From positions 1 through 6,126 of the forward strand of contig CBFGSX010000085.1 in assembly GCA_965651535.1 (NCBI GenBank): DNA of 6,126 nucleotides, read 5' to 3'. The notes under the pieces are model-generated. The model saw only the letters and a list, made by a program, of their open reading frames with translations. It made no database searches and was not told where the DNA came from. Source of the stretch: JAQGJA01 sp965651535. Its GTDB lineage: Bacteria; Pseudomonadota; Alphaproteobacteria; Micavibrionales; SZUA-601. The translations under genes and the position numbers were made by a program. Shown here in pieces: positions 5,979 through 6,126 of this stretch (its first letter is position 1; every line of letters begins with the position of its first letter).

Positions 5979-6007
5979 TTTATGGCAAAATTACGTATTG
6001 CTTTCAA
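5979..6007 (-). promoter_or_regulatory. Sigma70-type promoter of the NTF2-like gene
   Basis: On the minus strand, TTGAAA (6002-6007, five of six to consensus) is followed after exactly 17 bases by CATAAA (5979-5984, four of six). Transcription would start near 5972, about 27 nt before the ATG at 5945. It sits directly after the terminator at 6015-6043, which fits an independent transcription unit. Confidence 0.6.
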
Positions 6008-6014
6008 CCATAAT

Positions 6015-6043
6015 AAAAAAAACCCGCTTTCGCGGGGTTTTTT
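6015..6043 (-). terminator. Strong rho-independent terminator, probably bidirectional
   Basis: On the minus strand CCCGC-GAAA-GCGGG forms a G-C-rich stem with a GNRA loop, followed by eight T (6015-6022). A-T pairs from the flanking runs could extend the stem past one unpaired base (6037). On the plus strand it is followed by six T (6038-6043), so it may also act rightwards. Its position 36 bases past the stop of the right-edge gene shows it ends that minus-strand unit. Confidence 0.88.
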
Positions 6044-6045
6044 AG

Positions 6046-6065
6046 ACCCTCGCTTGCGCAAGGGT
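6046..6065 (-). other. Second hairpin with GCAA loop between the right-edge gene and its terminator
   Basis: On the minus strand ACCCTTGC-GCAA-GCGAGGGT can form an eight-pair stem, including one T-G (U-G in RNA) wobble, closed by a GNRA-type tetraloop. It lies in the 3' untranslated part, two bases before the main terminator's flank. No T-run follows it directly. It may stabilise the mRNA 3' end or assist termination (inference). Confidence 0.5.
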
Positions 6066-6078
6066 TACGTTATTAAGA

Positions 6079-6126
6079 TTACTCGGCAGCGATGCTGGCC
6101 GGGTCGGTCTCGCCATCGGCGGCGGG
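6079..6126 (-). CDS. C-terminal fragment of a right-edge gene, possibly rpoC
   Basis: The last 15 codons read PAADGETDPASIAAE followed by TAA. The frame is supported by the stop lying just before a strong terminator on the same strand. The tail is acidic and rich in Ala and Pro, as are poorly conserved C-terminal tails of several proteins. In many proteobacteria rpoC lies upstream of rpsL on the same strand, and alphaproteobacterial RpoC proteins can end in such tails, so RpoC is a plausible candidate. Fifteen low-complexity residues cannot prove it. Any other highly expressed gene is possible. Confidence 0.5.
   Translation of the reverse strand, partial: PAADGETDPASIAAE

Overview
The window is a stretch of bacterial chromosome, most likely from an alphaproteobacterium. 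That placement rests on the general look of EF-G, S7 and S12 and on the moderately GC-rich coding sequence. It was made by eye, without a search, so it is an inference.

Left half (1-3065, minus strand): the classical str operon, read right to left as rpsL (S12), rpsG (S7), fusA (EF-G), then the first 18 codons of tuf (EF-Tu), which runs off the left edge. Gene gaps are 11, 14 and 37 nt, so this is a tight translation-apparatus operon. The rpsL stop codon overlaps the rpsG Shine-Dalgarno sequence. S12 carries an unusual Asn at position 91, where the Pro of the streptomycin/decoding loop normally sits.

Middle (3066-3484): an AT-rich, gene-free divergent control region. It holds a candidate str promoter, a perfect 10-bp inverted repeat followed by eight T on the str strand (attenuator-like or operator-like), a 15-bp palindrome, smaller hairpins and a candidate promoter facing right.

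Right half (3485-6126): a plus-strand gene for an unrecognised 133-residue protein, then a plus-strand M20-family metallopeptidase (CNDP/dipeptidase-like) with all metal and catalytic residues present. Convergent to these is a minus-strand gene for a small NTF2-like or DUF4878-like protein of unknown function, with its own good sigma70-type promoter. At the far right are a strong rho-independent terminator with a second GNRA-loop hairpin and the last 15 codons of a minus-strand gene. The acidic, Ala-rich tail and the position upstream of rpsL make rpoC a reasonable but unproven guess for that gene. If so, three accessory genes sit between rpoC and rpsL, which are neighbours in many proteobacteria.

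No tRNA, rRNA, CRISPR array, insertion sequence or integrase was seen. I found no clear evidence of a wholly new system. The most unusual points are the S12 Asn91 variant, the structured str leader and the unknown gene that shares that control region.
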